DNA of 64,000 nucleotides, taken from NCBI GenBank assembly GCA_024516035.1, contig CM044960.1:14882380-14946379 (forward strand), in the 5' to 3' direction. Position numbers and translations under genes: made by a program. The stretch comes from Bactericera cockerelli. Its lineage: Eukaryota > Arthropoda > Insecta > Hemiptera > Triozidae. Of this stretch, positions 1-10,524 are shown piece by piece; within the stretch, counting starts at the first letter, position 1, and the number at the start of each line of letters is the position of its first letter. The notes beneath the pieces were generated by a model. That model did not search any database. It was not told the DNA's origin and was given only the letters and a program-made list of their open reading frames with translations.

Positions 1-40
1 TTGTTTTTTTTTTTTCATTTATCTTTTCCCATGAATCTCA

Positions 41-570
41 CTACTTAGTTATTGCACAGGGTGGGCCATTTAAATTTACAGTGTTTGAACTAGATGTAAA
101 GTATAAACCTTGCAAATTCGTTCTCTCAATGGTGAAAAATGTAGCCTCCACACAAGAGCGGATGACCACATGCACTTGTTTTTCAAAATTTCCCTTTAAC
201 TTTCCTATGTGTACCAGGTTCAGTTTTGAATAGTTGCTAGTTCTTGTCAAATGCTGTGTTTAAAGCCCTCCAGGGTTTGTGGCTCATTCACAAAGACCTC
301 AGATTTTAAGAAACACCTCCGAAAGACGTCAAGTTGGGATATTGTCAGATACACTCACAAAAGTTATGGGAAATCCTGAAAAACTGCTCTGCGAAATCCA
401 CTCTTGTGCAGACCAACTGTGCAACATTATCTTCCACCATTGAGAGAACAATGTTGCAAGGCTTCTACTTTACAAATAATAAATTGTGACTCAATTTTGA
501 TTGATCAGAAAAACAAATCCCCTACATTTAAAAGGTCCACCCTACACATGATTGACATTTATTACTTTTT
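41..570. repeat. Imperfect inverted repeat (about 41-260 against 360-570)
   Basis: The minus strand of 41-260 and the plus strand of 360-570 share ordered blocks: GGGAAAT..TGAAAAAC, CTCTTGTG, ACCATTGAGAGAAC, TTGCAAGG..T.TACTTTACA and GG.CCACCCT. The arms are separated by about 100 bp and differ by indels that are not multiples of three, so any shared reading frame (TIERT.LQG.YFT is read in both) is broken. It is either an old foldback element or two head-to-head copies of a decayed exon. No host gene is recognised here. Confidence 0.5.
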
Positions 571-2094
571 GTTAGGCTGGTCATTCAGTATTAATTTTAG
601 TAGAACAAAATTATCTGTCTTATAAACACCATAGTTATTTTGATTTAAATCTTATTAAAAAATCTTCTTTTTACTCAAAGGCATCAGAACATTTTTTAAC
701 AAGACATGGCACAATGTCTTGTATTCATTGGAATATATATAATATATTTTTTTTACTAAATAATTTTTAGATTATCTGTGGTCAATCTGGTCTTATTATA
801 AAAAAAAAATGTCTTCCACATATCTACTGACAGTTATAGCTGCTACAGTGGAACTTTGATGTAACAAAATACAAAGGAAATGCCAATTCTATATTATACC
901 AAGGTCTTGGACATATCTAATGATCATTTGTAAAGGTAATTTTGATCTAATTTAATTGTTTAGCTAACATTATTACTTCTGACATTCAGATCATAGAAGT
1001 ATTATCCCCCCATTTTTTTTCTTGAGTTTTGGCTTCTCTAGGTTAGCTATAATTGGTATTTTTTGTTACATCAAGGTTCCACTATATATAATAATTTCCT
1101 TATTTAGTTAAAGCAAAAGTTTTCCCTTTCATTTTTATGTTTAAAGAATTTTTATATGTCTGAGGATTTTCATCATAAAAGAAAAAGTTTATATATCCTT
1201 TCAAATGATCAAGACAGATAAAGTTGTACAATCTAAATATAAATGATAATTTTAACAAGTATTTTATTATACTATTAAAATTAGTATAAAAAATTGTTCC
1301 AAGTCTATTTTTATAATCATTATTAAATATTATTTAAAGATGAAAATAAAACTAAAAAATCAAAGTTTATTGAAAATATAAATGAAAAATAATTTATTTC
1401 TAAAATTCATTTTCTGCAACTGCAGTTGCAAGGAACATAAATAATAGTAAATACAATAGAATTATCACAAAATTGTACATGGGTCTGGTCAATCTTGACT
1501 TATTCTTATTGAACATTGCAAGAAATGTGACCTGATAGGAAATAAGATGATGATAAAAGCCTTTAGACTTAACCAGTGACATCTAAGGTAATCTTTTCAA
1601 TGGTTAATTCACCATTGTTCAAATATGTACAGTAAATAATTGTTCATAATAAGCTGTCACACTATCAACTTCTATGTTATGTCACTTATAATGGGATCAA
1701 ATGTAGCTAATAATTTTGTATTGCACTTCTTTGCATGTTGTCATTTTGTCAGGGATATAGCAAATTTAATAGTAGAAATAGTATAGAATAGAATTATTTA
1801 CATTGTTTATACTACCTAATTAGGACTGAAGTCCCATCATTCCAGCAGACCCTAAGTAGGAACACATAGAGTATTTAAATGCAAGAACAGGTCTCCATTT
1901 TTTTTCCTATGATATATTAACAGATTTAAGTTACCTTATCTCTTTAGGTTCATCTGAGTTTAAAGAATAGGAACCCCTAACTTATGGCTAGATGAATGGC
2001 TCAACCCATAGAACTCTCATAAATGTAGTTAAACAATTTCATTGATTTAGGATCAGTCCAAGTACAACATCATATTCAGAAGAATGAATACTTG
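571..2094. other. AT-rich intergenic/3' flanking DNA, nothing recognised
   Basis: No convincing coding region, SINE head or terminal repeat was seen. The stretch is very AT-rich. Part of it lies downstream of the Mpv17-like gene on the minus strand and may contain its 3' UTR. Confidence 0.5.
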
Positions 2095-3343
2095 TCATTT
2101 GGAGTTCACAATTAAGTCTGGGACTATGCTTGAAGTGGGACTTATTTCTTGCACTTTTGTAGAGTTGAGTTTCCAGGAAAGGTAAGTATTCCAAACAAGG
2201 GCCACCACCTGTACCAAGAGGACTCGGTACTGGATTGGGACAAAGTAAAAGTTGACCACTTGGACAATTGGCCATATCTGAAAAGCAGTAAACATGAATC
2301 AACATAAGAGATTTTTTTTTGTGAAGATATCCAAAAGCCCAAAATCAGATTCATAAACCATGATTATTGATCATCAAAACTCTTTTAACACTTCAACCAG
2401 TTGTTTATTTAGGCAAACACTTTGGAATAGTTCTGTAACCATATTTTATATACCTAGGCTGAAAAATGAAAAACTCTAGAGGAAGATCAAAATTAGCCAG
2501 TGTTGATGGCATGATTAATAAACCAGTTCTAGTTCTGTCACTGAATTAAACCTTGAATGGGTGACAATTCATATTCAAACCATTGTGGTGCTCACTTTTC
2601 TGAATTATTTTTCTATTTTCATTTTAATATAAAAAAAAAGAAAATTAAAGAAAATTTGTTTTCATAGTACCTGGTAGCCAGTGAGAATAATGTCAAAGTA
2701 GGAGGCCTGTACTTTAGCAAGAGCATCATCCCATGTTAATCCTTGCAGCAAGTTTAATGAAGTTACAAGTACAGCAATGAATACTGGAGAGAACACCAGC
2801 TGATCAGTAACAACTTTCTTTAATACTGCTTCTTTGCCATACATGGATTCTAAAACACGATACCACTTACCAACAATTGGCCCCTGTAAAAGAAATACCC
2901 ATGTATTTAAAAGAATTTTGTTTATAATATAATTTTACTACCATCCTTTTTTTATAGGTATGTCAGTAGATTGATCAACTAAGTGGTTAGACCTGTGACC
3001 TGTAGGTTGGTGGTTTGAGTTCCAAGTTCAGTAAAAAAAATTAGTAGTGTGAATTTAAGTAGGTAGGTAATTGTGACATCATAAAAGTGTATTACTTATT
3101 TTTTTGTGTTCTCTACCCAATTTTTTTGTTACTTCTGATGAATTTCTAATGTTATAAATCAGAGGTTTTTTTGTTATTAAAAAGATCAATATCCATCATT
3201 TTCAAAAAAAAAAAAAAAAGGTTCACTTACCACGGCCAAACCAACAACAGCATATTGCACAGTTCTCACTGGATTGATGTTGGTTAATGGGGTACCATCT
3301 ATGAAAGTCTGTGCTATGACATCACCAAATCCCATGAGAGTTG
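2095..3343 (-). CDS. Mpv17/PMP22-family integral membrane protein (5' end missing)
   Basis: Three exons join in frame on the minus strand: 3343-3231, 2883-2671 and 2277-2095, with donors GTAAGT and GTACTA and acceptors ending CTAG, ACAG and TCAG. The 168 readable residues carry family landmarks: [10 protein letters not shown] near the N terminus, [11 protein letters not shown], the D-Q-L-V-F-S-P stretch and the C-terminal signature [13 protein letters not shown] followed by WNTYLSWK. Mpv17 relatives are small four-helix proteins of the mitochondrial inner or peroxisomal membrane. The usual N-terminal segment (Trp, His-Pro, about 25 residues) is absent. The acceptor at 3344-3345 has a good pyrimidine tract and leaves a split codon, so a first exon upstream (above 3400) is expected but was not found. 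The in-frame ATG at 3386 is probably not the true start. The short C-terminal tail after SWK is slightly longer than in vertebrate Mpv17. Confidence 0.85.
2496..2592 (+). mobile_element. 5S-derived SINE fragment in Mpv17-like intron 2
   Basis: It starts GCCAGTGTTGATGGCATG and keeps degenerate GAATTAAAC and GGGTGAC boxes of the 5S-like head. It is truncated before the SINE body. Confidence 0.6.
2970..3110 (+). mobile_element. tRNA-derived SINE fragment (family E) in Mpv17-like intron 1
   Basis: A tRNA-like head (CTAAGTGGTTAGACC, then GGTTTGAGTTCC as a B-box relative) is followed by the TAGTAA..GTGACATCA body seen in family E copies elsewhere in the window. Confidence 0.55.
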
Positions 3344-3462
3344 CTAGACAAAGTGAAATGGTACCGTTAATATTACAGAACCACATGGGTAGATATCATA
3401 CTTAATGGGGAATCTTTAAGTACACATAACTTTAGATCAAGTGATGATCAAAGCTTATGGAT

Positions 3463-3545
3463 TAACCAACATTGATGGCACATTAAATGCATCAGTTCTT
3501 GCTCTGTCACTGATGTTAAGCAATTGTAGCCAACATTAAGCCAAA
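3463..3545 (+). mobile_element. 5S-derived SINE head fragment
   Basis: AACATTGATGGCACATTAAA followed by GTTCTTGCTCTGTCACTGA and GTTAAGCAA matches the 5S-like head of the SINE described at 27803. No body follows. Confidence 0.6.
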
Positions 3546-6500
3546 ATTTAAAAAATATATATAGATTGTGCAACCACAAGACTTTCCAGCCAATAAGCTA
3601 GTGTACTTTTTGTTTACTGTCCATCAGCTTACAAATACTATAATAAGTACCTACTAGGCATTATGTCTTGTGTATTTCACATCAAAGGTTTAGGACTCCT
3701 TTCAAATCAAACATATTAGACATTATGTCTGAGATTTTACCTACAGAACTACTGAATTTTGTACCAGTAATTTACCTGTCTGCACCGCTTGGACTGTGTA
3801 GGGCCTGTGTGTTAGCAGGTTCTTGTATCCATGTACAAGTCTCTTTAGAAAATGCATCACTCAAACTGTGCCCGAGCTGCTTACTTCAGGATACACCTCA
3901 ATTAATACAAAGTACACATTTTCTTTTTGTTGGGAAAACAATCCAATAACCTGTCTTGTCTACGAAGCACAAAAACTCAAAAAAACGCTTAGGGAAAATA
4001 CCTAGGTATTATGTAACAAAAGTATCCTGGGAATTGATATTATGCTGCAGTGAACTCTTATTGGAACACGTAGAATGATTAGTTTTGCAGACTACGGGAG
4101 AATAGAATAATCTAGGTACCTACTGCACAGATTGCTTTCAGCTGAAAAATCATGAATCAATATGAAATATTCCCTTGGCTGTTATCAATAAGAATCTGGA
4201 AATCTCTTATCAATAAGCACCGGCGTTCTCAAAAAATTCCCAACTTATCACTTTTTGTTTACACTGATCAGTGTCGACGTCGACACTGATTATGAGTGAT
4301 CCTGAAACATAATGCACATTGCATAAGTATGTATTTTTATTTTTGAAGGCGTTAGTTCGTTATACAAATCAGAAAAAGGGGTAATGTAATCTTCGTGACT
4401 CCTGATCGATAAAATACATATAGGTATCCTAACCTATCATTTTGAAGGTCTCGTTGGACAAATTATTTTGTACAACGGAAGTTCAAGATAATAATTAATG
4501 TTTGGCGCATGGGACCTGCTATCAAGATACTATTTATTTTCTGAAGAACACTAAGTTGACAAGGTCAGCTGGGAAACCCAAATTTGATATAGGTAAGTAA
4601 TAAGAATGTAGGTATAATAATAAGTTTAGGTATCCATCTCTCTTACATCGTTTCTACAAATCTTTTTCGGGCACGCTTTACTAATTAGTCACAATTGATG
4701 AGAAGGTATTTGAGTTACGATATACTATGTCATATTCACAAGTAGGTACCTAACTACTTCCTCACTTATGAGTACGTTATGTGAAGTAAATGCAAAATGT
4801 ATTTACAGTCACACTTTTTAATCAATTACGTATTTACGTATTATTAGTCTGTACCTACCTTTTGCACTTAAATTCAAGGTAAAGATATACTTTTTTCTTA
4901 GTTAATCAATTTTTATGATTCTGTATATCAATTAGGTACCTAAATATTAGTAATTAGGTATAATTCCGTATTGAAATGGATATTTCTACCTTTAGCTTTC
5001 GCACTCAAATCGATGGACCATAACCAAATTCAAGGTAAAGATATAGGTACTTTTTTCCCTACTCAATTTTTATGATTTTGTAGGTACATGGAATGACGTG
5101 TTATGTAAATTTGCAACACAATAGATATTGGGCACTTAATGCAAAAAGGAAAAAAAAAGTTGAAAAAAAAATAAGTAATAATAATAAACTTGTGGAATTA
5201 GAACAAAGAAATCAGACTGGTTAATTGGAGCCAAACAAACTACATAGATGAGTGTTTACGATTCGAATATTTGCAACTTTGAAAGAAGTTCTTGAATTTT
5301 TTGTTTTTTTTTTCATCTTTTAAATAAATAAGTATTTAATTTTATGTACGAAACAATATCTACTACAACTAGGTACATAACTCTCAAAATAGGTACCTAC
5401 TTGAAAAGTTTGAAAGATAAGTACCTACATAATGTTTTATAGAATACTGTATTGATAATCGATCATTATAAAATTATAGAATATCACAAACAACTGATGT
5501 GCTCGCCAGGCCAAATTCCAGCCTACGCAAACACAACGACAACGGAAGCCTATACCCTGAACCTTCGGGTAGAGCTAGTACCACGTAAAATAATCTAACC
5601 AAGAAACCATGTTATTAAATGTAAGCGGCCACAACGGAGTCCCAAAAATTGTCTATATCAAGCTGTAGGTACCAGGGTCTGGGGTCAAGGGTGTAGGCCA
5701 GGGTCCTCGTTGTGGCTGCTTACTAACGCATGTAAAGTGACTTCTGCTGTTATATCTAGTCGGTAAAGAGTTAGGTGAAACAAAACAGAGTTTTTAATAA
5801 ATTTTAAACGTTTCAATCCAAGTAATGATAATATTTCCCACGGTGACTTGACTACTATCTTGAAAATGAGGTTTTTCCAACAAAATCCATCATTTAATGC
5901 TTCTTTTTTCTGAATTTAACGTACCTCTCTAATATCTAAGTATTAGGGACCCCCTGTACAGTCTCTCATATTGTACGATAGCTATTTAACTATATTACTT
6001 TTCCATGCCTAAAGTAGATAGGTAAGTAACTACCTATAGATGATTTTTAAATTTAATCTGCAAATATTCATACAGTCACCCGACACTCAGACAAATTAAC
6101 ATAATCAAAACCATAACTAAATTAATCTCTTCAAGTGAATCTACAACTATACATGCACGAGAGGAAAATTATAATTTTATCTCAGTAGCTATAGCTAAAT
6201 GGTTAGCATAGTGTATTCCTAATTAGGAGGTTGGGATTCGAGTCTTAATAGCTAATTTGGAATTAGTAGGTATAAGGAAAATTAGGGTTTCCGCGGAAGC
6301 CTCAGAAGTACTTATCATTAGATATACTCGTATAGGTAGGTACTGTAGGTAGCTGGTAAGTATGTACATTATTATCATTTCATGAAAATTATGGTTATGA
6401 ATATCAATTTTAGCTCGGGAAACATTTGGATTAAAATCACTCAGGACAACCCCTAACACTAACTTTTTTTCTTCTTCTTGGATTCTGTATGTAATGCATA

Positions 6501-7140
6501 ATATAGGCTATAGAATATAATATACAGTCAAAATTATACATAGAACGTTCTAGCTCATTGCACTAAAGAAACTACAAAATATTAATAAAAAAAATTGTTG
6601 CTTTTGTGGTCAATCTTTAACCACGCAGAGCGGTAGTCAATGACCCCACTCTTTGTTTCAGCTTTCATTTCATGTTTCAGGGTTCATTTGTTTCAACTCT
6701 GATACTCTTGGAGCATATTCGGAACCATAACTAATTTATACACTCAACTGTAAATTTATTGTGCTGAAACATTATAATAGTAATAGGTAAATAGGTATGA
6801 TGGACAGCAGAGAGTTCAAAAATTTCCCATTAAACTTAATAGATTATGGGTAGGTATTATTAGATTTTCTACTAGGCGGATACGCATTACCTATACTTAC
6901 GATATTTTTTTTAGTTCCAACTCACAAAGATCCTTACCACGCAATTTTAAGCGGTAAAGTTCTTTGATCTTAAATTTTTCATTATTTATCATCACCACAA
7001 CAATGGACCTTAAGGTGAATTAATATACTTACCGGACCAATAGCACTCTCTATTCTAAATATCTATGTATACATTTTATACGTAAGTATTCATAAATACA
7101 AGACCAATGTTTCGAGAAACCACTTGACCAGGCACATCCA
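3546..7140. other. Intergenic AT-rich DNA with small palindromes
   Basis: No coding exon was recognised on either strand, although the missing first exon of the Mpv17-like gene could lie here. The stretch contains a nested palindrome at 4261-4290, a short inverted repeat (5634-5656 against about 5698-5720, GTAAGCGGCCACAACGG-type) and a degenerate tRNA-like SINE head near 6185-6240. TAGGTA/TACCTA low-complexity sequence is abundant. Confidence 0.5.
4261..4290. repeat. Overlapping perfect palindromes
   Basis: ACACTGATCAGTGT at 4261-4274 is a perfect 14-bp palindrome. It overlaps a perfect 24-bp palindrome at 4267-4290, centred on the GTCGACGTCGAC core. It is unusually GC- and CpG-rich for this neighbourhood. 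Confidence 0.9.
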
Positions 7141-7145
7141 AGAAC

Positions 7146-7447
7146 CTCAGTGTAAGATACTCGCTTGCCATACGGAAGGTCTCGGGTTCTAATCCCAGAG
7201 CCGACAGATACATTGTATTAAATATTTGGTTACAGTATTTGTAAGGGATACCTTCCTGTGCGCTTGTGTTGACCCAGCACCTAAATGGGAAGTATTAATA
7301 ACTTCTCGCCCATCAGAGGGAAAGCCCGGGAAGCATACTACGGGATGGGCCTTTGAGCAAGCTAAAAAACAGACCAAAATCGTCTACAGTAGCTGCTGGT
7401 TCATGACTACAAAATAAAAAAGGCTGTGAAATACTCATCTTAAAAAA
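7146..7447 (+). mobile_element. tRNA-derived SINE, family A copy 1
   Basis: The head has a weak A box and a B box (GGTTCTAATCCC). The body contains GGTTACAG.TTTGTAAGGGAT, GTTGACCCAGCACCTAA and the CTTCTCGCCCATCAGAGG block, and ends GGCTGTGAAATACTCATC plus an A run. It is nearly colinear with the copies at 13310, 17781 and 18593. Confidence 0.85.
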
Positions 7448-7819
7448 ATCTATTTCGAAGCGTCTGGAAAGCGACTTGAAGAAATTACCAAATGTAGGTA
7501 CATGTTACACACCTACAACCTACAATGTGATCAGGCATAGTACAATATAGTACAAAATTATTATGTCAACAGGTTTTCTATTTTTCTCCATTGCCACCCG
7601 CAGAAACATGATATTTTTCCTCATTATTTCTTATCCCCGCCCCCAATAGACTGATGGTATAATCATCTGGTACAGTAAAATATTGAACTTATAATTAGAA
7701 AATGATCAGTTTGGTGGTTCTGAGTTTTGGATATTTTTTACCAATCTCATTTGATTTAACGTTGAAGAAATTTCATGTAGGTGAATGTCCTAAGGTAGGT
7801 GATGAAGTAATCTCATATT

Positions 7820-8090
7820 TTTCTCTCCCTGGGGCCACCGCCACTGGGGGACTTTAAGCAGAACCGCTGTTACCTTAAATGATACCAGCTCTGTTAGGTC
7901 AAAAGATAATAGGTTCCTAACATATAAATCTCTGGCGCTTTTAGGGTTGCCGTTAAGAGCATCCAGCCGTCAAATGTGAAAGTGGGAGTGCCAGAACCAA
8001 TCAATCTCAACCATGTGGAATTGTGGACTACCGACCCCTAGTAGGTATGGGAAAAGGCAAAAAAAAGAAGAAGAAGAATTCTTCTCATAT
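7820..8090 (+). mobile_element. LINE 3'-end fragment (RTE-like) with simple-repeat tail
   Basis: AGAGCATCCAGCCGTCAAA followed by a short 3' segment and an (AAG)n tail resembles 3' ends of RTE-type LINEs (the GGGCATCC.GCCGT motif). A second example is at 53425. No reverse-transcriptase frame is left. Confidence 0.45.
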
Positions 8091-9060
8091 TGATATTTCA
8101 TGATTTCTAAAGATATCTCTTTTTTTTTTTTTATTGCACCAGCAGGGTAGTTTTTTAAAAAGTTTTTTCTCCGATTAAGCTTGGTAAAACCCCGATAATT
8201 TAAGTATAATTTTTTAAAAAATCACACTACCTACCTATTAATAGGTATATGTATAGTGTGGAATACCGGAATATAACCAATCGGTTATATTTCACCAAGC
8301 ACGTCATATTAAATATTAATCCGATTTGAAAAACAGTATTAAAAATTAGTCAAACTTATCATCCTCGAGAATCTTGATAAAAAATGTAATTATTTGAAAT
8401 TCATCATTTCATATTTCTGGTTTACTACGCAATAGGTCCTAAAATTCACTTGCGTCATGAAAAAATTTAATTTTTTATTTAAACTTTTTATATGAGAGGG
8501 GCACTCAGCTTCTGACAGATTAGACAAATATGTAGCTCCTAGCTAGTTAATAGTAATATAAATTAAAGTCGTTGAGATAAATGAAAAAGCTTTGAGAGGC
8601 TTGAGAGCTAATAAATATACGTTGAAAATTCAAATTCGAACCATTGTGATGCTGTTGGCTATAACCGGGCCACTTTCACCTGGGTGAGGTTAAAGTCGGT
8701 ATCTGAGAGTTTCCAGCAAATAGAGGGTAAAAAAATCTTTTTTTGGGACTGAAGTAAAGGTAAGTTGTGATGCGAGTATTTTCAAAATGAAACACCAAAC
8801 TTTTGTGCGAGAAAACATTGGCATATAGAAACTGGCAAGTTTTATAAAAAAAAATTCAGTTTCTGAGCCAAAATTATGTCGCAAAAATCTCATTTTGGAA
8901 AAATGAACATTTTCAGGACCCAGCATAGACAAGACTCAATTAGTGGTAGTATATACTTAGGTAAGAAGGTATTGTAGTTTTCCTTTTAATACCATTAGAA
9001 TCTCAACCAGTGGGTCCGATGCTCCCTGCACCTCGGAGTTCAGTAGGAGGAGCATACGTG
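8091..9060. other. Intergenic DNA with a 5S-derived SINE body fragment
   Basis: About 8625-8740 (+) carries the SINE body (GAACCATTGTGATGCT, then CTGGGTGAGGTTAAAGT and GAGTTTCCAGCAAAT.GAGGGTAAA). Nothing else was recognised. Confidence 0.45.
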
Positions 9061-9071
9061 CAAAAATGAAC

Positions 9072-9193
9072 ATCTCCGGAAATATGAATTTTCAGTATGA
9101 AGGAAAAACTGATATTATGAAAAGTAAAACAAATCTCCGGAAATATGAATTTTCAGTATGAAGGAAAAACTGATATTATGAAAAGTAAAACAA
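9072..9193. repeat. Exact 61-bp tandem duplication
   Basis: The unit starting ATCTCCGGAAATATGAATTT occurs at 9072 and again at 9133 with essentially no divergence, so it is a recent slippage or unequal-exchange event. Confidence 0.9.
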
Positions 9194-9280
9194 TATAGAA
9201 ACAAATATGGATTTGTTCAGATTTAATTGATACGGTCATTTTCAAAGCGCAATTACTATGTGATGTGATATTTATACAGC

Positions 9281-9462
9281 CCAATTATGACTATTAAAGT
9301 CCCATTGTTTCATCAGCAGTAAGCCCAAGACTTATTATTATGTGGTAAAAATCCCGAATGAGAGGATAACTTATCATGTCCCGGCTGGGTTTCGAATCCA
9401 CGAACTCTGGAATCTTTGGATTCGCATCAGAGTGCCGCCTTTACCACTGAGCTACCGGGACA
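9281..9462 (-). mobile_element. tRNA-derived SINE, family C
   Basis: Read on the minus strand: a tRNA-like head ending in GGTTCGAAACCCAGC..GGGACATGA, then CTCTCATTCGGGATTTTTAC and a 3' end with GTATAAATA. Colinear with copies at 16022 (+) and 27231 (-). Confidence 0.8.
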
Positions 9463-10430
9463 GACATAATGTACTGTTTGTAATTTTCTGCCATACCTAT
9501 CCATCAGACTTCAGAGAGATTACAGAGAGGCTCTTAGCCTCACGACTCACCACAAACAAAACAGAGCGAGATCTTCTATTATAAAAAATAATACTATATA
9601 ATGATACCAAGGTAGCGAATTGTCTTCAAGTTCAAGCTCAGTAGACGTCTGAGTGGTTTACATTAAATTAAGGAAAAATTACCCATAAGTTGATAAATAT
9701 AATGGTAATACAAAAATATAACCTACATAATTATAAGTACTAAATCTATTATCTTCATTAGATTGTTAATGACTTTAAAATTCTACAGGTGGTCCGAGAT
9801 ATCATCCTCATAGCCAACAATATCCACGCAATATTCCTACAGATAAGTCTATCTCACTTTCATCAGTACCTACGTCATAGAGGTTCAGTTATTACATTAT
9901 GTAATTATGTACTTATACATAGATAACTTTATTTACCTGGCTCATGCATGACTTCCCTTTAATTGTCATTTCCCTCAATTTATCATATAGCATCCATATC
10001 CCATATAGTGCCTAATAGTCCAGTACACGTCCGGGTCTGTGCTAAATTACTTTTCAGCAGTCCAGTCTCATTCAGTCAAAGACTTTCAGCCAAACAAAGT
10101 ACACCAAAACCAAACTTTTGCAAACCAATTGTTAGTTTTTTTCAGTAAAGTTAGTAAAGTTTTTTTTCACTCTGTGGATTTCCTGATTTCTACTTCTACC
10201 TACAGTTTAAATCTGTTATTCGACCAGTGCTATAAGTAAAATTCTTCCTGGGTATTTTAAAAATCGGAAGACAGTAGGTATTTAAAATTTGTCTGACTTT
10301 GATAAAATAAAAAATCGATGTTTCAACCGTTTACTGGAATTACTTCCCCAAAGTATAACCTACTTTACGTGTATCTGCCATCCTGTATAGTCATTTATAT
10401 TATGCTCTCATGAGTACTAAGCATTGACGG
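9463..10430. other. Intergenic DNA upstream of the lipase
   Basis: No gene or clear repeat was recognised. Pyrimidine-rich tracts occur near 9960-10200. Confidence 0.4.
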
Positions 10431-10431
10431 A

Positions 10432-10439
10432 TATATAAA
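10432..10439 (+). promoter_or_regulatory. Probable TATA box of the lipase gene
   Basis: TATATAAA lies 86 bp upstream of the lipase start codon, in the right place for a transcription start about 30 bp downstream and a 5' UTR of roughly 60 nt. Confidence 0.6.
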
Positions 10440-10524
10440 ACAATCAATGAAGAGTGTAAATTAATTTAAAAAAAAGGAACCAAGTGCGGCATTTAGAATT
10501 TTGCAAAGATCTTGAAAGAGCGTT

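Noticed and set aside
3186..3386. ATG at 3386 as the start of the Mpv17-like protein
   Set aside because: Residues before LMGFGD do not resemble the family, while a pyrimidine-rich acceptor at 3344-3345 lies inside that segment.
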